DNA from: CAYNYM01 sp049366815
Lineage (GTDB): Bacteria > Desulfobacterota > DSM-4660 > Desulfatiglandales > HGW-15
NCBI GenBank assembly: GCA_049366815.1
Contig: JBMNCO010000129.1
Coordinates: 1 to 14,402, forward strand
Reading direction: 5' to 3'
Length of the DNA: 14,402 nt
The notes beneath the pieces are model-generated. The model did not search any database, had not been told where the DNA came from, and worked only from the letters and a program-made list of their open reading frames with translations. The stretch's first letter is position 1. Every line of letters starts with the position of its first letter. The position numbers and the translations under genes are program-made. Below are positions 13,898 to 14,402 of the stretch, piece after piece.

Positions 13898-13920
13898 ATT
13901 ATATTGAAATACAATATAAT
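13898..13920. promoter_or_regulatory. Palindromic operator candidate for the PadR regulator
   Basis: ATTATATTG and CAATATAAT are perfect nine-base inverted arms around AAATA. PadR proteins bind AT-rich dyads of this type near their own promoter. On the minus strand, TTGTAT inside the site and TAAATA 18 bases on could be -35 and -10 elements, so binding would block transcription. On the plus strand TTGAAA (13904-13909) and TATGAT (13927-13932), spaced by 17, form a second possible promoter with no clear gene behind it. Confidence 0.62.
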
Positions 13921-13932
13921 AACCACTATGAT

Positions 13933-14093
13933 ATTAATCGTATCTTGTCAAACGTTTTCTGCATGAATCTATGGTATGACACTGCAATTTTCGAAATTTT
14001 GTTATTGTTTGTCTTCCTTGGTTTCCTCTCTTGTAAGTCACTTGATGTAAAAGACGGGTATTATAGCGAACAATGTGTGGCGGGATGGTGGCA
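13933..14093. other. Intergenic stretch, nothing recognisable
   Basis: AT-rich sequence between the PadR operator and the minus-strand terminator. A plus-strand frame (TTG start near 13945) runs across it and through the terminator, but it has no ribosome site and no family resemblance, so I treat it as noncoding. From the terminator to 14325 I also see no gene. Confidence 0.5.
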
Positions 14094-14094
14094 T

Positions 14095-14125
14095 AAAAAA
14101 AGGCAGAGCCGCGGTTTGCCCTGCC
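14095..14125 (-). terminator. Intrinsic terminator of the right-edge gene
   Basis: On the minus strand GGCAGGGC pairs with GCTCTGCC (one G-T wobble) around an eight-base loop, immediately followed by seven Ts. It lies about 200 bases after the stop of the partial gene at 14326-14402, which it probably terminates. It also shields the region from transcription running in from the right. Confidence 0.82.
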
Positions 14126-14325
14126 CTAAGCTTTGGATGAGTAATAAAATAACGTTAAAGGGTTCCTACTCTTACCCAGCTATGAGATGTATTCAACCAA
14201 GCAGTGATAATTTGGATCAGAGGATAACCAACTCCGCGTGGCAAGGGATCCGTGCTATATCGGCAGGTTGCCGTCCAGGGAAGGCCGAAGCAGGGAGGAA
14301 CGGGATGGATTGAGTGACTTCTACT

Positions 14326-14402
14326 TCAGTACTCCTGGGGCATCCCCTTGAGCTGTGCCAGGGAGAAGACGGGACCGTCTTTGCACACATACTGATCCCC
14401 GA
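14326..14402 (-). CDS. C-terminal end of a PyrK/HyhG/AsrB-like flavin Fe-S reductase subunit (partial)
   Basis: Only the last 24 complete codons are in the window: GDQYVCKDGPVFSLAQLKGM then PQEY and a stop. The CxDGPVF motif is the last Cys region of the [2Fe-2S]-binding C-terminus in PyrK-like FAD/NAD(P)-binding proteins, including hydrogenase-gamma, anaerobic sulfite reductase B and Flx/Hdr-linked reductases. The exact member cannot be decided from so little. It fits an anaerobe with ferredoxin- or NADH-linked reductases. The gene continues beyond the right edge. Confidence 0.6.
   Translation of the reverse strand, partial: GDQYVCKDGPVFSLAQLKGMPQEY

Noticed and set aside
13923..13953. Perfect TTGACA on the minus strand as the padR -35 element.
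   Set aside because: Possible -10 hexamers lie 12 or 24 bases away, outside the usual 16-18 spacing.
13945..14313. 122-codon plus-strand frame at the right end.
   Set aside because: It runs through an intrinsic terminator of the opposite strand, starts with TTG without a ribosome site, and resembles no family.
1..14402. CRISPR arrays, tRNA or rRNA genes, insertion sequences.
   Set aside because: No repeated spacer structure, no tRNA-like cloverleaf, no ribosomal RNA segments and no transposase were seen by eye.

Overview
The window reads as an arsenic-resistance and thiol/chalcogen-handling region from an anaerobic bacterium, most likely a Desulfobacterota-type (deltaproteobacterial) lineage. 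That placement is inferred from gene content: an Acr3 pump with an ArsM methyltransferase, a Fe-S-domain protein and a CcdA/thioredoxin relay in one operon, two selenoprotein genes that require a selenocysteine decoding system, and a PyrK/HyhG-like reductase tail at the right edge. A block of exactly 100 N flanked by a 55-bp perfect repeat indicates a scaffolded, probably metagenomic, assembly.

Region 1 (about 220-8450, + strand) is a long ars operon. A good promoter precedes arsR. Then follow an ArsP/DUF318-type permease (split by the artificial gap), a small CPKC thioredoxin-fold protein, a Sec-containing arsenite methyltransferase ArsM, a thioredoxin remnant, a secreted or anchored thioredoxin, a CcdA-like membrane electron carrier, a [4Fe-4S]-domain protein, the Acr3 arsenite pump, a small possible ORF, a membrane-anchored rhodanese, a CDF metal exporter and a MauE/DoxX-like membrane protein. 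Together they would sense As(III), methylate it, extrude inorganic and methylated forms, and supply thiol reducing power.

Region 2 (8450-11850, + strand) starts with decayed material: a stub of a second arsR, a 29-codon ORF, and a frameshifted copy of a small protein family whose intact member lies at 11938-12225. Then come a MoaD/ThiS-like protein without a C-terminal Gly-Gly, an AT-richer pair (SufS/CsdA-like cysteine desulfurase and IscU/NifU-like scaffold), and a SelW/Rdx-like selenoprotein with a CxxU motif.

Region 3 (11938-13920, - strand) is a compact second unit: a PadR-type regulator, an ArsP-type permease and a small protein. All three carry vicinal Cys-Cys motifs, four of them in the permease loop. 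A perfect 9+5+9 palindrome lies upstream of the regulator. Region 4 (right edge, - strand) is the last two dozen codons of a flavin/Fe-S reductase subunit, with an intrinsic terminator about 200 bases downstream.

The strongest observation is that two genes here have an in-frame UGA at a position where the family has a redox-active Cys. In each, a hairpin just downstream puts a GG in the apical loop at +22/+23 after the UGA. Conventional gene calling would truncate both.
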